From Fasciolopsis buskii (Eukaryota; Platyhelminthes; Trematoda; Plagiorchiida; Fasciolidae), in NCBI GenBank assembly GCA_008360955.1, contig LUCM01000098.1, positions 77,806-141,805 on the forward strand: 64,000 bases of DNA, in the 5' to 3' direction. The translations under genes and the position numbers were made by a program. The notes under the pieces are model-generated. The model was not told the origin of the DNA. It did not search any database and saw only the letters and a program-made list of their open reading frames with translations. Positions 62,956 to 64,000 of this stretch are shown in pieces. The stretch's first letter is position 1, and each line of letters begins with the position of its first letter.

Positions 62956-64000
62956 AAACTCTGTTTGTTCGAACAATATTGGTTTAGGTAAATCCCACCC
63001 ATGGGTGCAAAATTCCGGTAAAATACTCACTCTTCAGGATGTCCAGTTTTTTGCTATTGGAACACAACCGATAAATGATGTTGTGGTCTGAATTCACGTT
63101 GGCAGTGCTATTCGATAGAGCTGTTTGTGCTGTCATGATTTAAGCACCGCTAGTTTATGCATTCTATATTTGTGCTGTTAAAACCTTGCGTAAAAAGCTA
63201 GTTATGGCAATCCATTAACCGCTAACGATTTATGTTTTTAATAATCCACTGGGGACATTTAATCAAGCAATTCTGCCCAAGTGTTTACGGGATCACCAAA
63301 TACAATATTAATCCCTGAAATTCAGGCTCTACTGTTCTTACTCGAAAGACAAGCCTACGAATCTCTCAATCGTGTCAAAATACTCTGTTTGCATAAATCA
63401 CCCGTGATTTTGAGGACAAATGCGCTCAGGCCTCAACCAAAGCGAACGACGTTTTTATTAGTTGTTCATAACAGGTCATATCTATTAGATACGATGATCA
63501 AATTCACGAAATGCGCTTCACACATTTTGAAGACGATGGCATTTTCCCCAGAATTGAGGAAGCCAATAAATCTCTGATTAACTCAAGTTTTGCAACTGAA
63601 TAAGGCATGGCCTAATCCATATAAATTGCTCCTCTGATAAATCCAGTGTCAACGTAAATCAAAACATTTTTCCACCTCAGTAAAAGCCTACTCTAATCAG
63701 TTTATCCATCCAAAGTCAAAAGCAAACGAAACCAGCTAACTGATATTTTAATTTTGGAGATTTCAACGAAACAAATTCATTCCAGGAGTTGTTGCCACCG
63801 GTTAATATTAGTTTCGGAAGCAGTAACTTGCGCGAACTTGGCGTGATTTCCGTTGATACCTCACAGCACGAACTATTCAAAAATAAAGAACAGCGAATAA
63901 CACTAATGGATTGACTGAGAAATAACACGGTGAACAACTACAGAGAAGAAAAAAAACATTTTAGACTTATGAAAACCACCGACGGCACCTTTGAACTATA

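Larger units (their letters stand above)
43565..64000. other. 20 kb downstream stretch without a convincing gene
   Basis: I searched both strands for domain motifs and for acceptor-frame-donor sets and found no chain of exons. Contents worth naming are a GC-richer patch at about 43760-44410 of unknown origin, an orphan exon-like stretch at 45057-45215, a LINE remnant at about 52500-53000, hairpins at 57334-57409 next to a minus-strand frame 57394-57630, and a SINE-like head at 58108-58175. The rest looks like ordinary intergenic or very long intron sequence. Confidence 0.5.

Noticed and set aside
1..64000. CRISPR arrays, rRNA genes, intact tRNA genes, bacterial operons or prophage
   Set aside because: No regularly spaced repeats, no rRNA-like tracts and no complete tRNA fold were seen; the sequence has eukaryotic exon-intron structure throughout.

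Overview
The window looks like animal nuclear DNA. Spot-checked GC is in the high 30s percent. Short exons are separated by introns of up to about 11 kb, and decayed CR1-like LINE and tRNA-derived SINE sequences sit in the introns. There is no bacterial-style gene packing and no operon. A flatworm or other invertebrate would fit, but that is inference and the species cannot be fixed from the sequence.

One plus-strand locus dominates positions 1900 to 43518. I reconstructed 18 coding segments by matching splice acceptors, donors and reading phase by eye. The first six (1900-22871) encode the later part of an F-BAR membrane-curving domain and a coiled coil. The start of that domain lies upstream of the window, or in an exon I could not recognise. 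The other twelve (24483-43518) encode a long Ser/Asn/Arg-rich region with a short 'EIDPVY' motif, then an SH3 domain split over the last two exons, a stop at 43516-43518 and an ATTAAA candidate poly(A) signal at 43559. The twelve downstream segments, read from an ATG at 24490, sum to 2358 bases, an exact multiple of three (785 residues). Six consecutive exons between 30422 and 41609 all have phase 1 at both ends, so each could be skipped without a frameshift.

The join between the two halves near 24.5 kb is uncertain. They may form one F-BAR/SH3 protein, as is common for F-BAR adaptors. Alternatively the downstream half may be a separate gene or an internal-promoter or trans-spliced product starting at the well-placed ATG at 24490.

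The intron at 5317-9685 carries a decayed CR1-like LINE (about 5960-8640), with traces of the endonuclease, the reverse transcriptase and the C-terminal tail. A second LINE remnant lies at about 52500-53000. At least five tRNA-like SINE heads are scattered through the window. From 43519 to 64000 I see no convincing gene, only repeat remnants, one orphan exon-like open stretch and a pair of hairpins. A long open frame on the minus strand at 28702-29220 is unexplained.
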